NCBI GenBank assembly: GCA_043557195.1
Contig: CP121314.1
Coordinates: forward strand, 2,418,001-2,482,000
Reading direction: 5' to 3'
DNA: 64,000 nt
From: Jejuia sp043557195
GTDB taxonomy: Bacteria; Bacteroidota; Bacteroidia; Flavobacteriales; Flavobacteriaceae
Under the pieces are notes generated by a model. The model was not told the DNA's origin. It made no database searches and saw nothing but the letters and a program-made list of their open reading frames with translations. Positions within the stretch are counted from its first letter, which is position 1. Each line of letters opens with the position of its first letter. This document shows, in pieces, positions 16,144 to 24,439 of this stretch. A program made the position numbers and the translations under genes.

Positions 16144-17298
16144 TTACCACGTATATTTTTTCTTTTTGGCTTGTGTTTTTATAGCTTTTGTCATGGCATT
16201 TTCTAATCCATTTGAGCTTGCACTTTCCTTTTCTGAAACATAAATTCTACGTTTTTCGTTTAAATCTTGAATTTGCTTTTGGATAGTTTTACGCTCTTGC
16301 TGCATTTTAGCAACATAGGCCTTGATCTCTTCTGGCGATTTGTTTTTTAAAACATCTGGTAACGCATCTTTTTTAAGATCTTCCACATTTACTTTTTCTT
16401 CTTCAACCGCATCTACCAAATCCCAAGTAGAATTTTTGTATAAATGAGAACTTTTACTCACAGTTCTACTTACGGCGTTGGCTTTACTGTAACCACTAGC
16501 ATTCATATCCTGTTCAGCTTGCATCATTCGTTTCTGTTTACCTCTCTGCCCATAAGCAACATAAGTTTTATTCAATTTTATATTTAGTTGAAGAATTTGA
16601 TCATCATAAGGTGATGCTATATGAACTGTTGCTTTATTATGGTTTATTGCCATATAATCGCCTTGAGTTAAATCTGCACCTTCTTTCCAATAGGTAGAAA
16701 TCCCTTGATTATAGTCGCCACAAAAAATTGTATTTACCGTTACATCTTTTTCTTTAGCATTAGTTGAGGCATCTTTATAGTTTACTCTGCCTTGAGTAAA
16801 AGGTTCGTTACCAGCAATAAAAATCAGTTTTAAATCATCTGGATTATTCCCCCAGCTTAATTGATTTAATGAAGTTTGTATCACTTGTCCACAATATTCA
16901 TTTCCACCATTTGTGGTTAAGGAAAATAATTCTTTAGAAATTTCATCTAAGTCATTACTAAAGGCTAAAACTTGACGGATGTAACCTTCTTCACTATTTA
17001 ATCTGTCATTGCCATATTCGTATAAAGCTATTTGCAAATTAGGTTTATCAATACCACATTTTGCATAAGACAATTCGTTTACAATTTCCCAAAGTTGGGC
17101 TTTGGCTTGGTCTATTAAACCATCCATACTATTACTTGTGTCTAATAATAAAGCGACTTTAATAAATTGTTTATTAGGCTCTGGATGTGTAGTTTTTAAG
17201 CTGTTTACTGTTAAATTTTGTTTTTTGTTATTAGCATTACAAGCGGTAATACTAAAAATAGCAATACATATTGCTAAAATTTTGAATACTGTTTTCAT
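16144..17298 (-). CDS. VWA domain-containing lipoprotein
   Basis: Putative lipoprotein (lipobox SITAC, Cys20) with a von Willebrand factor A domain. The metal-ion adhesion site DTSNS lies at 52-56 (LLLDTSNSMDG), and VALYEYGNDR and IFIAGNEPFTQG fit the later strands of the fold. The last 100 residues are charged and predicted coiled coil with a basic end (TQAKKKKYTW). Likely a cell-surface or periplasmic protein that binds another protein through a divalent cation. The SIMPL gene is 13 bases upstream on the same strand, so they probably form an operon; no function is known for the pair. Confidence 0.88.
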   Translation of the reverse strand: MKTVFKILAICIAIFSITACNANNKKQNLTVNSLKTTHPEPNKQFIKVALLLDTSNSMDGLIDQAKAQLWEIVNELSYAKCGIDKPNLQIALYEYGNDRLNSEEGYIRQVLAFSNDLDEISKELFSLTTNGGNEYCGQVIQTSLNQLSWGNNPDDLKLIFIAGNEPFTQGRVNYKDASTNAKEKDVTVNTIFCGDYNQGISTYWKEGADLTQGDYMAINHNKATVHIASPYDDQILQLNIKLNKTYVAYGQRGKQKRMMQAEQDMNASGYSKANAVSRTVSKSSHLYKNSTWDLVDAVEEEKVNVEDLKKDALPDVLKNKSPEEIKAYVAKMQQERKTIQKQIQDLNEKRRIYVSEKESASSNGLENAMTKAIKTQAKKKKYTW

Positions 17299-17311
17299 GA
17301 TTTTTCGTTTT

Positions 17312-18025
17312 TTAATTTAAGATGAATTTTGCCATAACCGATTCTTTAAGAATAATCGGTTGGAGGTTTAAGTTTTCTATTTTATGTTTTTCAGTTCGGT
17401 ATTGTACATTGTAATTAGAGCCTACAGCGTTATTTGCTAAGAGTATATTTGGCATTATATTAGAGCTTGTTTCTTGAATAAATAAAGCCTTTCCAATAGT
17501 TTGTCCTATAGCCATGGCATAATCATTAGCCTTTTCTTTTGCTGTTTTTAAAGCTTTTAGTTTTGTTTCTCTTCGGAATTTTTCAAGTTCAGTATGGCTG
17601 GTTTTTATGATTGAAATATTGGAAATATCGCATGCGTCTAATGATTCATAAACTTCACCTAATGTTTTACCATCATTTACAATCAATTGATAATGTTTAA
17701 TTTTTGTAACTTCATTATCGCCTAAAAACTTTCTTTGATAGCTACCATTAAAATCTAAAACCGAAAGTTTTTTTTCAACATCAATATCTAAAGTTTTGAG
17801 AGTTGATATCATTTGATTTTCTTGTTTTTCAATTGGTAGTCTTCCTTTTTTGTCATTTTCATTTAAAATTATCTTTAGGAAAATTTCATTTGGTATAATC
17901 TCTGTTTCTACAGTTCCAGAAACTTCAATAAAGGGCTGATCTATAAAATTCTTTTGTCCACTTTGTGAAAACCCTAGAGTGGAAAATAGAATGAAGAGCA
18001 TTAATACTTTAAACGTGTTATTCAT
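17312..18025 (-). CDS. SIMPL domain-containing protein (DUF541)
   Basis: Exported 237-residue protein of the SIMPL/DUF541 family. A signal peptide (ending near GFSQ) is followed by FIEVSGTVETEIIPNEIFLKI, the usual family opening, and a helix with LKALKTAKEKANDYAMAIGQTIGKAL, the most conserved part. Family members sit in the periplasm or at the outer membrane; their function is poorly defined. It precedes the VWA lipoprotein gene by 13 bases. Confidence 0.88.
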   Translation of the reverse strand: MNNTFKVLMLFILFSTLGFSQSGQKNFIDQPFIEVSGTVETEIIPNEIFLKIILNENDKKGRLPIEKQENQMISTLKTLDIDVEKKLSVLDFNGSYQRKFLGDNEVTKIKHYQLIVNDGKTLGEVYESLDACDISNISIIKTSHTELEKFRRETKLKALKTAKEKANDYAMAIGQTIGKALFIQETSSNIMPNILLANNAVGSNYNVQYRTEKHKIENLNLQPIILKESVMAKFILN

Positions 18026-18235
18026 TTTGATTATGTTTTTTGATTAATACCGTAAATCTATTTCCAACTTATTTATTAAAAAAAGCGTAATGAGTGAACC
18101 GTTGTTTTGAATGAGTAAAACAACTGGTTAATTATGTGAAAGGGGATATTTCTTTGGTAAAAATGCTTTTTTTGAAAGAATGCGATTTTATTATGCCAAC
18201 GAAAGTGCGTAAGTTTAGCTATTGTAAAATAGTAT

Positions 18236-20404
18236 ATGCAATTTTATTTCAAACATATAACGCTTCTATTGCTTGTGTTTATTGGGTTTAGCCTAAATGC
18301 GCAAAATAATAACCTTGATAATTCTCCAAGGTTTACAGTACGCGGTTCTGTAATAGAGCAAGATACTAGAGACCCAATTCAAAATGTAAATATTCAGGTA
18401 AATGGAGGTCAGTATACCACCACAGATATGTTTGGTGAATTTAGAATTGAAGCGAGAAAAGGCGACGAGCTTACCATAAGGCACAAAGATTTTGAAACCA
18501 TCTATTACGTTATAAAAAGTAACGAACGCATTATAGTTGAGGTAGAGCCTAGTGATCAGGTTAAAAGTAAGTTTGATAAACGCTCTAAACGAATTAACGA
18601 GCCCCAATTTAACTGGTTTATTGATTCTGCAGAAACCTACCTGAAAAAAGACGCTAAAACGAGTATACAGTTTGTAGGTGATGCATTAGAGCTAAGTAAT
18701 TCTAAAAAGGAAAACGGAGAAGCATACGAAGTCTTAGGCGACATTTACATGCATTGGAAGCAGTATGATTTAGCAGTTTCTAATTACAGAATTAGCATTC
18801 AAAACACAAATACCAGCGAAACACGATTAAAACTTGCCAAAGCCTATCGCTTAAATGAAAATTACCAAGAAAGTATACAAGAATATAGTGCTATAAATAA
18901 ACGATCACTTTCAAATTATCAATTGGTAACGCTCTATGAAGGCTTAGGAGACGTGTATAATAGTACAGGTGAGTTTGATAAAGCTTTAGAGGCTTATAAT
19001 GAAGGATTAAAGGTTGCACAAAAGCATTTGATTACTCCAAAAGTGACAGATTTAAATTCTAAAATCGCTGAAGTATACAGTAGCAAAGGTGAAGTAGTCG
19101 AAGCTGAAGGGTATTTTGACACATCACTAAAATTAGCCAATTCTCAACCAAAAAAGAGAGCAGTAGAGGAGAAAGTAAAAGTAGCTGATTTTCAAAATAA
19201 GGTAAATAATTTTTCTGATGAAATTGTGTTGCGTAAGCAGGCTTTAGAAGATATAAGTGATATTGAAACCGATTCTGTTTTAGACAATGAAAGCCCGCTA
19301 ACGTCTCAAAAGCAAAAATATAAGATAGGAAAAGCTTATGCGCAACAAAACGATTTTGGAAATGCTATCAATTTTTTAGAAGAAAGTAAAGAAGAAGCTG
19401 AAGATAGAGAAGATTTAGTGGTGCAAAAAGATGCTACTAGAAAATTATCTGAAGTTTATAGAACTACTGGAGATTTTACAAAAGCACTGGAAGCTTATCA
19501 AGAGTATGTAGATGTTGTAGACAAACTATATCGAAAAAAAGAGCAGGAAATATCTCAAGTAACACGTTTTAGAAAAGACTTAAATACTAAGCAAAACAGA
19601 ATTACTAGTTTAGAAAGCGATCGAGAACTTTCAGAGAGCCAATATCAATTAACGGTAGAGCAATCCAAACGTCAAAAAGTAATTATTTACTCGTTAATAG
19701 GAGGACTCTTTCTATTGTTGCTAGTTGCATTTTTGATGTATAAATACATTCGCCAGCAGCGTTTAGCTAATAATTTACTGGCCTTAAAATCGTTACGAAG
19801 CCAGATGAATCCGCACTTTATTTTTAATGCGTTGAACTCGGTAAATAGCTTTATCGCATCAAATGATGAAAGAACAGCGAATAAATATCTAACCGATTTC
19901 TCTAAACTTATGCGCGCTGTTTTAGAAAATAGTGAAGAAGATTTTATTCCGTTAGAAAAAGAAATAGAATTGTTGCAGTTATATACCCAATTAGAGCATT
20001 TTAGATTTCAAGATAAATTTGCTTACGCAATTCATGTAGATGAAAAAATAAAGGTGGCCGATTTTGTAATTCCGCCAATGCTATTACAACCTTATATTGA
20101 AAACGCTGTTTGGCATGGGTTACGTTACAAAAAAGAAAAAGGTAATCTCAATATAGATATTTCTCAAGAGAAAGAGGATGAAATAAAAATCACGATTACC
20201 GATGATGGTATTGGACGTAAAAAATCGAAAGCACTTAAAACAGCGAACCAAAAGAAGCAGAACTCAAAAGGTATGGGGAATATCAAAAAACGTGTAGCTA
20301 TTTTAAACGATATGTATAAAGACAAAGTAGATGTATTTGTTGATGATTTTCAAGATGAAGAAGACACGGGAACTAAAGTGATAGTAACTCTTAAAAAGGA
20401 TTAA
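18236..20404 (+). CDS. TPR-containing LytS-type sensor histidine kinase with N-terminal carboxypeptidase-regulatory-like domain
   Basis: Sensor kinase of 722 residues. After a signal peptide (1-22) comes a carboxypeptidase-regulatory-like beta domain (about 33-105, RGSVIEQDTRDPIQNVNIQ...TDMFGEFRI), then TPR repeats (about 160-435), a coiled coil, one membrane helix (483-504) and a His_kinase module with phospho-acceptor His527 in SQMNPHFIFNALNS, plus an HATPase domain with DDGIGRKKSK. The sensor therefore faces the periplasm. Its response regulator begins on the base after its stop. The stimulus is unknown; TPRs suggest protein or peptide binding. Confidence 0.92.
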   Translation: MQFYFKHITLLLLVFIGFSLNAQNNNLDNSPRFTVRGSVIEQDTRDPIQNVNIQVNGGQYTTTDMFGEFRIEARKGDELTIRHKDFETIYYVIKSNERIIVEVEPSDQVKSKFDKRSKRINEPQFNWFIDSAETYLKKDAKTSIQFVGDALELSNSKKENGEAYEVLGDIYMHWKQYDLAVSNYRISIQNTNTSETRLKLAKAYRLNENYQESIQEYSAINKRSLSNYQLVTLYEGLGDVYNSTGEFDKALEAYNEGLKVAQKHLITPKVTDLNSKIAEVYSSKGEVVEAEGYFDTSLKLANSQPKKRAVEEKVKVADFQNKVNNFSDEIVLRKQALEDISDIETDSVLDNESPLTSQKQKYKIGKAYAQQNDFGNAINFLEESKEEAEDREDLVVQKDATRKLSEVYRTTGDFTKALEAYQEYVDVVDKLYRKKEQEISQVTRFRKDLNTKQNRITSLESDRELSESQYQLTVEQSKRQKVIIYSLIGGLFLLLLVAFLMYKYIRQQRLANNLLALKSLRSQMNPHFIFNALNSVNSFIASNDERTANKYLTDFSKLMRAVLENSEEDFIPLEKEIELLQLYTQLEHFRFQDKFAYAIHVDEKIKVADFVIPPMLLQPYIENAVWHGLRYKKEKGNLNIDISQEKEDEIKITITDDGIGRKKSKALKTANQKKQNSKGMGNIKKRVAILNDMYKDKVDVFVDDFQDEEDTGTKVIVTLKKD

Positions 20405-21139
20405 ATGAAACTAACATCAATCATAGTAGAAGACGAAGAAACAAGCAGACAGATACTAAAAAACTATCTGCAAAAGTATTGTCCTAATATTAATATAGTT
20501 GGAGAAGCGGCGAATGTAGATGAGGCATTAGTACTTATTAGAAATAACAAATTAGATTTGGTGTTTTTAGATGTAGAAATGCCTTATGGCAACGCCTTTG
20601 ATTTGTTAGAAAAAGTAGGTGATGTAGACTTTGAAACAATTTTTGTTACTGCATACAACCACTATGCTATTGATGCTTTAAATGCCCATGCATCTTACTA
20701 TTTAATGAAACCTATTTCTATAGATGAATTGATAAAAGCTGTGGATTATGTAACTGATATTAAAACAAAAGAAAATGCATTACAAGATGAGGTTTTGGTA
20801 GCAAAAACATCAGGAGTAGAAGGGAAAATAACAATTCCACAACAAAGCGGATTCGAAGTATTGAATACTTCAGATATTTTGTATTGTAAAGCAGATGACA
20901 ATTATACCGAAATTTATTTAAATAATAACAAGAGAAAAATCGTAAGCAAAACCTTGAAGTATTTTGAAGAAGCATTGCGAGACGCTAGTTTTGCCCGAGT
21001 ACATAAATCGTACTTGGTTAATGTAAATGAAGTGGTAAAATATCAAAAAGGAAAAGGCGGAAGCGTTGTATTAAGCAACGGAAAAGAAATCATGGTATCT
21101 GCCTCAAAAAAAGCAGATTTGTTGTCTTTTTTTAAATAG
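20405..21139 (+). CDS. LytTR-type response regulator
   Basis: Transcription regulator of 244 residues paired with the kinase just upstream (no bases between them). The receiver domain has acidic residues EDEE at 9-12, the phospho-acceptor Asp56 in VFLDVEMP and the switch region FVTAYNHYA. A LytTR DNA-binding domain fills residues 140-244 (ILYCKADDNYTEIYL, FARVHKSYLVNVNEV). LytTR regulators bind direct repeats in promoters; targets here cannot be deduced. Confidence 0.94.
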   Translation: MKLTSIIVEDEETSRQILKNYLQKYCPNINIVGEAANVDEALVLIRNNKLDLVFLDVEMPYGNAFDLLEKVGDVDFETIFVTAYNHYAIDALNAHASYYLMKPISIDELIKAVDYVTDIKTKENALQDEVLVAKTSGVEGKITIPQQSGFEVLNTSDILYCKADDNYTEIYLNNNKRKIVSKTLKYFEEALRDASFARVHKSYLVNVNEVVKYQKGKGGSVVLSNGKEIMVSASKKADLLSFFK

Positions 21140-21142
21140 GTT

Positions 21143-21178
21143 TGTCATTCAGAGGGAGGAACTACCGAAGAATCTTAA
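21143..21178 (+). repeat. Possible remnant of a dispersed intergenic repeat
   Basis: The stretch around GTCATTCAGAGGGAGGA and CGAAGAATCTT resembles a short interspersed sequence with the theme GTCATTCnGA...GAATCT that I recall from intergenic regions of many Bacteroidota. Only one copy is visible here, so the assignment is from memory. Confidence 0.3.
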
Positions 21179-21213
21179 ATAAAAAATAATCAATAGAAAA
21201 TAGTCAATATACC

Positions 21214-21729
21214 ATGCCAGTAATTCAAACCGTAAGAGGAAAAACCCCAGAAATACCAAGCGATTGTTTTATCGCCGAAAACGCTACTATAGTTGGAGAT
21301 GTTACTATGGGAAATCAATGCAGTATTTGGTTTAGTGCCGTAGTTCGTGGTGATGTTAATTTCATAAAAATGGGAAACAAGGTAAACGTTCAAGACGGTG
21401 CGGTAATACACGGCACCTATAAAACGGCGCCTACCACAATTGGGAATAATGTATCTATTGGGCATAATGCACTAGTTCACGGTTGTACAATTCAAGACAA
21501 TGTATTGGTGGGTATGGGTAGTATTATTATGGACGGTTGCGTAGTAGAATCCAACTGTATTGTTGCGGCGGGCGCAGTGGTACCCAAAAATACAATTGTA
21601 GCCTCTGGTTCAATTTATGCAGGTGTTCCCGCAAAAAAAATCAAAGACATAAGTCAAGAACTCATTTCAGGAGAAATAAACCGTATTGCAGACGCTTATA
21701 TCAAGTATTCAAGCTGGTTTAAAGAATAG
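21214..21729 (+). CDS. Gamma carbonic anhydrase family protein
   Basis: Left-handed beta-helix protein of 171 residues in the YrdA/PaaY/Cam group. Hexapeptide repeats run from about residue 20 to 140, and three His at 66, 84 and 89 occupy the zinc-ligand positions (QDGAVIHG, IGHNALVHG). Many such proteins are active carbonic anhydrases, others are acyltransferase relatives or inactive; the sequence alone does not decide. A dispersed repeat lies just past the 3' end. Confidence 0.9.
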   Translation: MPVIQTVRGKTPEIPSDCFIAENATIVGDVTMGNQCSIWFSAVVRGDVNFIKMGNKVNVQDGAVIHGTYKTAPTTIGNNVSIGHNALVHGCTIQDNVLVGMGSIIMDGCVVESNCIVAAGAVVPKNTIVASGSIYAGVPAKKIKDISQELISGEINRIADAYIKYSSWFKE

Positions 21730-21734
21730 GTAAG

Positions 21735-21840
21735 TGGGCGTTACCACAAGGGTCGGGCTTTCGGCAGTCGCTTTTTTGTGTTGCATAGGTGCAACAACAC
21801 AAAAAGAGCTTCAACAAATGCCTCAATCCCTAACGCAAAT
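21735..21840 (+). repeat. Dispersed repeat with central stem-loop, copy 1
   Basis: About 106 bases. The left flank starts GGGCGTTACCACAAGGGTCG and the right flank ends CAATCCCTAACGCAA. Both flanks recur almost unchanged, in opposite orientation, at 55772-55859. The ends form GCGTTA / TAACGC, and the centre is a hairpin with arms TTTTGTGTTG / CAACACAAAA. It lies between convergent 3' ends of the carbonic anhydrase and murI genes and could act as a terminator. Confidence 0.85.
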
Positions 21841-21850
21841 TCCGCTAAAA

Positions 21851-22630
21851 CTAAAATTGTAGGTGGTTTACATGAAACACTTCGCCTAAAAGCGAACGCA
21901 TAACCTCAATATTTCCATTAGTATAAAACTCAGTTTTAGGGTTTACAATTTTAGTATTTAAAAGATTATTTTCCTCTAACACAGCTTTTGTTTGTCGCGC
22001 TACGGCTTCAGCAGAATCAATAATTTTAACATTATTTGGTAAGAGTTCTAAAAGTATTGGAATGAGATAAGGGTAATGTGTACAGCCTAAAACCAAATAA
22101 TCAATATTGGCTACAAGCATGGGCTCCAAATACCTAGATAATAACACTCTCATGTCATCCGAATATAACTTTCCGCTTTCAATAAGTTCCACAATGCCTT
22201 CGCCTTCTTGTTCTATAACTTTTATATGGCTTGCAAAGCGACCTGATGTTTTAGAAAATAAAGCACTAGATAATGTGCCTTTAGTAGCTAAAATACCAAC
22301 CGCATTCGTTTTTGTGTTTAGTGCAGCAGGTTTTATGGCAGGTTCAATGCCTATAAAGGGCACATCAAAATTTTGCCTTAAGTGATCAATAGCATTAGTG
22401 GTTGCTGTGTTGCAGGCCACTACAATGAGTTTACATTCCTTTTTTAGTAATAGTTCGGTGTTTTTTACACTTAGTTCAATAATCTTCTCAGTGCCTTTTG
22501 GCCCATAAGGAGCATTTAAACTATCAGCAAGATATATAGTATGTTCGTTAGGTAGCAGTTGGTGAATCTCCTTCCAAATAGAAGTGCCGCCAACGCCAGA
22601 ATCAAAAATGCCAATAGGTTTGTTACTCAT
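21851..22630 (-). CDS. murI: Glutamate racemase
   Basis: Makes D-glutamate for peptidoglycan. I place the start at the ATG at 22630 (MSNKPIGIFDSGVGG); the frame continues three codons further to a TTG. The two catalytic cysteines are in VVACNTATTNA and LGCTHYPYL, and the N-terminal FDSGVGG and PYGPKG segments are typical. Length 259 is normal. It is the last gene of the minus-strand envelope cluster, behind a terminator at 22644-22675, so it may have its own promoter. Confidence 0.95.
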   Translation of the reverse strand: MSNKPIGIFDSGVGGTSIWKEIHQLLPNEHTIYLADSLNAPYGPKGTEKIIELSVKNTELLLKKECKLIVVACNTATTNAIDHLRQNFDVPFIGIEPAIKPAALNTKTNAVGILATKGTLSSALFSKTSGRFASHIKVIEQEGEGIVELIESGKLYSDDMRVLLSRYLEPMLVANIDYLVLGCTHYPYLIPILLELLPNNVKIIDSAEAVARQTKAVLEENNLLNTKIVNPKTEFYTNGNIEVMRSLLGEVFHVNHLQF

Positions 22631-22643
22631 AATAAACAAAAAT

Positions 22644-22675
22644 AAAAAAGCTGCTTCGTTAAAAGCAGCTTTAAG
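22644..22675 (-). terminator. Terminator after the skp/ompH genes
   Basis: On the minus strand, AAAGCTGCTT / AAGCAGCTTT form a 10-base stem with a short loop followed by six T. It separates the skp-like gene from murI. Confidence 0.8.
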
Positions 22676-22696
22676 TAAGTTATTTGTATGGGTAGA

Positions 22697-23203
22697 TTAA
22701 ATTCCTAAAGATGTTTTTACATCGTTAAGCAAATCTTTACCATCTGCCATTATGGTTACACCTTGTGAAGAGTCTAGAACATAATCAAAACCTTGTGCTC
22801 TAGCTACTTCTAAAATTTTAGCTTTAGCTTTTTCAGTGATAGGTTTTAATAAATCAAACTCTTTTTTCTGTAAATCTTGTTGTGCTTTAGCTTGGTACTC
22901 ACGAATACTTTGCTCCATAGTTTGTACTTCTTTAGCACGATTTGTATTTTCCTCTTTAGTTTTTGTAGCAGCTTCTTTATCATAAAGTTCTACTTTCTTT
23001 TGGAACTCTGCTCCTAAACTTTGTAACTCAGTTTGATAGGTTTTAGAAAGCGTTTCTAATTGTGCTTGAGCTTCCTTCATTTCAGGCATTGCCTTAATTA
23101 ATTCTTGGGTGTTTATATGTGCAATTTTGCTTTGTGCCCCAACAAAACTAACCATACCTATACATAAAGCAGTTGCGAATAAAATTGATTTTAAATGTTT
23201 CAT
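22697..23203 (-). CDS. OmpH/Skp family periplasmic chaperone
   Basis: Periplasmic holdase for unfolded outer-membrane proteins. From the ATG at 23203 the protein has 168 residues: a signal peptide (to about VGAQ), KIAHINTQELIKAMPEM, a long charged coiled-coil hairpin (about 40-130) and the closing segment VARAQGFDYVLDSSQG. That is the Skp layout. A second, longer member of the family lies just upstream, and bamA before that, the usual order in Bacteroidota. Confidence 0.92.
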   Translation of the reverse strand: MKHLKSILFATALCIGMVSFVGAQSKIAHINTQELIKAMPEMKEAQAQLETLSKTYQTELQSLGAEFQKKVELYDKEAATKTKEENTNRAKEVQTMEQSIREYQAKAQQDLQKKEFDLLKPITEKAKAKILEVARAQGFDYVLDSSQGVTIMADGKDLLNDVKTSLGI

Positions 23204-23238
23204 TTTCAAAATAGTATTAATGTGTTATAATTTTAAGT

Positions 23239-24261
23239 TTATTTACTGTTGTTTATACTGTCTCTTTCTTTTTTCTTGTCTTCAAGAGCTTTTTTTCTAT
23301 CTTCTAATATTTTCTTTTTCTTTTCTTCTAGAGCCTTTTTTCGAGCTTCTCTGTCTGCTAATTTCTTTTTTCTATTTTCTTCAATAAGTTGTTCCCTAGT
23401 CTTAGTTTCAGAGGTGTCACTTTTTGAAGCATTTTCTTCCTTAGTAGCTTCGTTTTCAGTATTACTAGCAGCCGATTTATTTCTTGCTTCTAGTTTGGCT
23501 TGTTTTGCTTTTTCACGATCTTCCAATATTTGTTGACGTCTCGCTTCAGCTTCTTTTTTCTTAGCTTCTCTTGCTGCTAATATTTCTTGTCTGCGTTTTT
23601 CAATAGCACTTTCTCTCTCTGCTTTTTTCTCTTCTAAAGCTTTTTCTCTGGCTTCCTGTTCTTCATTAATTTCAGGAACAGCTTCTTCAGCTTCAGCAGC
23701 TTTTCGTTCTGCTTTGGTTTGTGCTTGCTTTCGTTTTGAAGATCTGGTAATAGCTCTTAAAACTTGCTCACTTATATCAAAGCGTTCAGCGGAATACAGC
23801 ATCACTACATCGGCGGACTTATCAAAGATAAAATCGTACTTTCTACTAGCTGCCATATCTTGTACCGCTGCAAAAATTTGATCTTGTATAGGTTGCATCA
23901 GCTGCTTTTGTTGTATCATTAAATCGCCGTTGGGACCAAATCGTTTTTGTTGATAATCTAAAATTTCCTTTTCTTCAAAGGTGATATCTTCTTCGCGTTC
24001 CTCAATAAGTTCATTCGTTAACAGTACTTTTTCATTGCTTAAATCTTTACGTTTTTGAGCAATATCTGAAAGTTTTGCTTGAATTTCATTTTTCCATTTT
24101 TGCGCTTTGTCATCTAATTGAGACATGGCTTCTTGATATTCAGGTACGTTTTCTAGAATATATTCGGTATCAATATATGCAATTCTCACACCTCGCTGCG
24201 CATGAACAGAAACGCTTAGCATAACTACTAATGTCAATAAAAAAAGAACGTTTTTTTGCAT
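23239..24261 (-). CDS. OmpH family protein with long charged coiled-coil tail
   Basis: Skp-like protein with a large C-terminal extension. Residues 1-180 follow the OmpH pattern: signal peptide, RIAYIDTEYILENVPEYQEA, coiled coil, and MAASRKYDFIFDKSADVVMLYSAE. From about residue 195 to the end (340) the chain is almost only K, E, R, A and D, a predicted long helix that ordinary Skp lacks. I infer that it binds outer-membrane protein clients or spans the periplasm. It sits between bamA and the short skp gene. Confidence 0.9.
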   Translation of the reverse strand: MQKNVLFLLTLVVMLSVSVHAQRGVRIAYIDTEYILENVPEYQEAMSQLDDKAQKWKNEIQAKLSDIAQKRKDLSNEKVLLTNELIEEREEDITFEEKEILDYQQKRFGPNGDLMIQQKQLMQPIQDQIFAAVQDMAASRKYDFIFDKSADVVMLYSAERFDISEQVLRAITRSSKRKQAQTKAERKAAEAEEAVPEINEEQEAREKALEEKKAERESAIEKRRQEILAAREAKKKEAEARRQQILEDREKAKQAKLEARNKSAASNTENEATKEENASKSDTSETKTREQLIEENRKKKLADREARKKALEEKKKKILEDRKKALEDKKKERDSINNSK

Positions 24262-24347
24262 CTGTGTTATAGTTTAATTTATGTTTTATAAATTCTAAAA
24301 ACGACAGATGATTTATGTTTTCCTGCCACTCCTTTGAATCTTGTCTT

Positions 24348-24355
24348 CAAAATTA
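24348..24355 (-). promoter_or_regulatory. Possible -7 box for the ompH-skp pair
   Basis: TAATTTTG on the minus strand fits TAnnTTTG, 87 bases before the ompH start, in the 178-base gap after bamA. No clear -33 box. Confidence 0.3.
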
Positions 24356-24439
24356 ACGAAATTTAATCTTAAAAATTTTAATTCTCATTCAAATCATCAA
24401 AAGGTTATTAGAAAATATCGTGCCAAAGTATTTTTTACG

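Noticed and set aside
17337..17364. Inverted repeat AACCGATT / AATCGGTT near the 3' end of the SIMPL gene
   Set aside because: It is within the coding region and lacks a T-run; I see no support for a regulatory role.
23239..23700. Low-complexity K/E-rich coding as a sequencing artefact or repeat expansion
   Set aside because: The codons vary and the frame is intact, so it looks like a real helical tail.
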